A stretch of 6,331 bases of DNA, from positions 1 through 6,331 of the forward strand of contig JAJQCI010000056.1 of NCBI GenBank assembly GCA_021202835.1, written 5' to 3'. Positions within the stretch are counted from its first letter, which is position 1; every line of letters begins with the position of its first letter. Shown here piece after piece: positions 6,182 through 6,331 of this stretch. The notes under the pieces were generated by a model. The model searched no databases. It was given only the letters and a program-made list of their open reading frames with translations, and was not told where the DNA came from. Source of the stretch: Clostridiales bacterium. Lineage in GTDB: Bacteria; Bacillota; Clostridia; Lachnospirales; CAG-274. A program made the translations under genes and the position numbers.

Positions 6182-6220
6182 CCCTGTTTTAAGACAATGA
6201 AACATTGTCTTAAAACAGGG
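6182..6220. repeat. Perfect 18-bp palindrome with 3-nt loop
   Basis: Arms 6182-6199 and 6203-6220 are exact reverse complements around a 3-nt A loop. Two tandem copies of CGCTTG (6169-6180) lie beside it. It may be a genuine intergenic hairpin or dispersed repeat, or a fold-back artefact, because the sequence collapses into G/C runs immediately after the second arm. No U-tract follows on either side. Confidence 0.7.
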
Positions 6221-6331
6221 CCGGGGAGGGGAAGGGGCGCGGGGGCGGGGCCCCCCCGCGGGGGGGGGGGGGGCGCGGCCCCCCCCCGGGTGGGGGGTAA
6301 AAAATAAAAATTGGGAGGCCCGATTTTATTT
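6221..6331. other. Low-complexity terminal sequence, probably artefact
   Basis: Bases 6221-6297 contain only four A or T in 77 bases, including a 14-base G run (6260-6273) and a 9-base C run (6279-6287). The last ~34 bases switch to A/T-rich homopolymers. This is unlike the moderate composition of the rest of the window and no gene or site is recognisable. It most likely reflects erroneous base calls or assembly at a contig end next to a strong hairpin. Confidence 0.7.

Noticed and set aside
6122..6205. 27-codon minus-strand frame starting in the palindrome loop (MFHCLKTGASASVKKG...)
   Set aside because: No ribosome site, and it consists wholly of the repeat element; most likely a chance frame.
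6182..6220. Palindrome as an intrinsic terminator
   Set aside because: Neither strand has a T-run immediately after the stem.
1..6331. CRISPR array, defence system or other novel non-phage system
   Set aside because: No regularly spaced repeats and no defence-type genes; every sizeable gene fits phage head or tail assembly.

Overview
The window is one minus-strand operon of structural genes from a contractile-tailed (myovirus-type) phage or prophage. The proteins belong to the PBSX/skin-element lineage of Firmicutes phages and look most like versions found in gut Clostridia. The evidence for the host group is the protein families, the Shine-Dalgarno sequences (GGAGG, AAGGAG, GGGGTGA), the frequent AGA/AGG arginine codons and a moderate base composition. 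This is inference from remembered family patterns; no search was run.

Transcription runs from high to low coordinates. The order is: Gp20-type scaffold (5645-6079), major capsid protein (4593-5630), gp6-like head-tail connector (4196-4588), second head-completion protein (3839-4195), tail terminator (3345-3827), a 56-residue YqzN/YkzM-like protein (3153-3323), tail sheath (1869-3152), tail tube (1325-1798), XkdN-like tail assembly chaperone (865-1242), a second, longer chaperone paralogue (390-875), and the start of an XkdQ-like baseplate hub gene that runs off the left edge (1-393). Genes abut or overlap by a few bases almost throughout. The exceptions are a 70-nt gap between sheath and tube and an 82-nt gap with a hairpin between tube and first chaperone.

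Most of this is ordinary phage head and tail assembly: scaffold and capsid build the shell, the connector, completion and terminator proteins join head to tail, tube and sheath form the tail, and chaperones and hub assemble it. Three points depart from the usual plan. First, the tail assembly chaperone is present as two tandem homologous genes. The second carries a C-terminal extension resembling the T-domain that other phages usually add by programmed frameshifting. Second, the tape measure gene and the LysM (XkdP-like) gene, normally between the chaperone and the hub, are absent, and the chaperone and hub genes overlap directly. Third, no HK97-gp10-like gene lies between the completion protein and the terminator.

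The right end (6080-6331) holds no convincing gene. It contains a folded inverted-repeat element, then a perfect 18-bp palindrome with a 3-nt loop, then about 77 bases of almost pure G and C followed by a short AT-rich end. The last ~110 bases look like sequencing or assembly error at a contig end rather than biology, so the absence of the portal and terminase genes cannot be interpreted.
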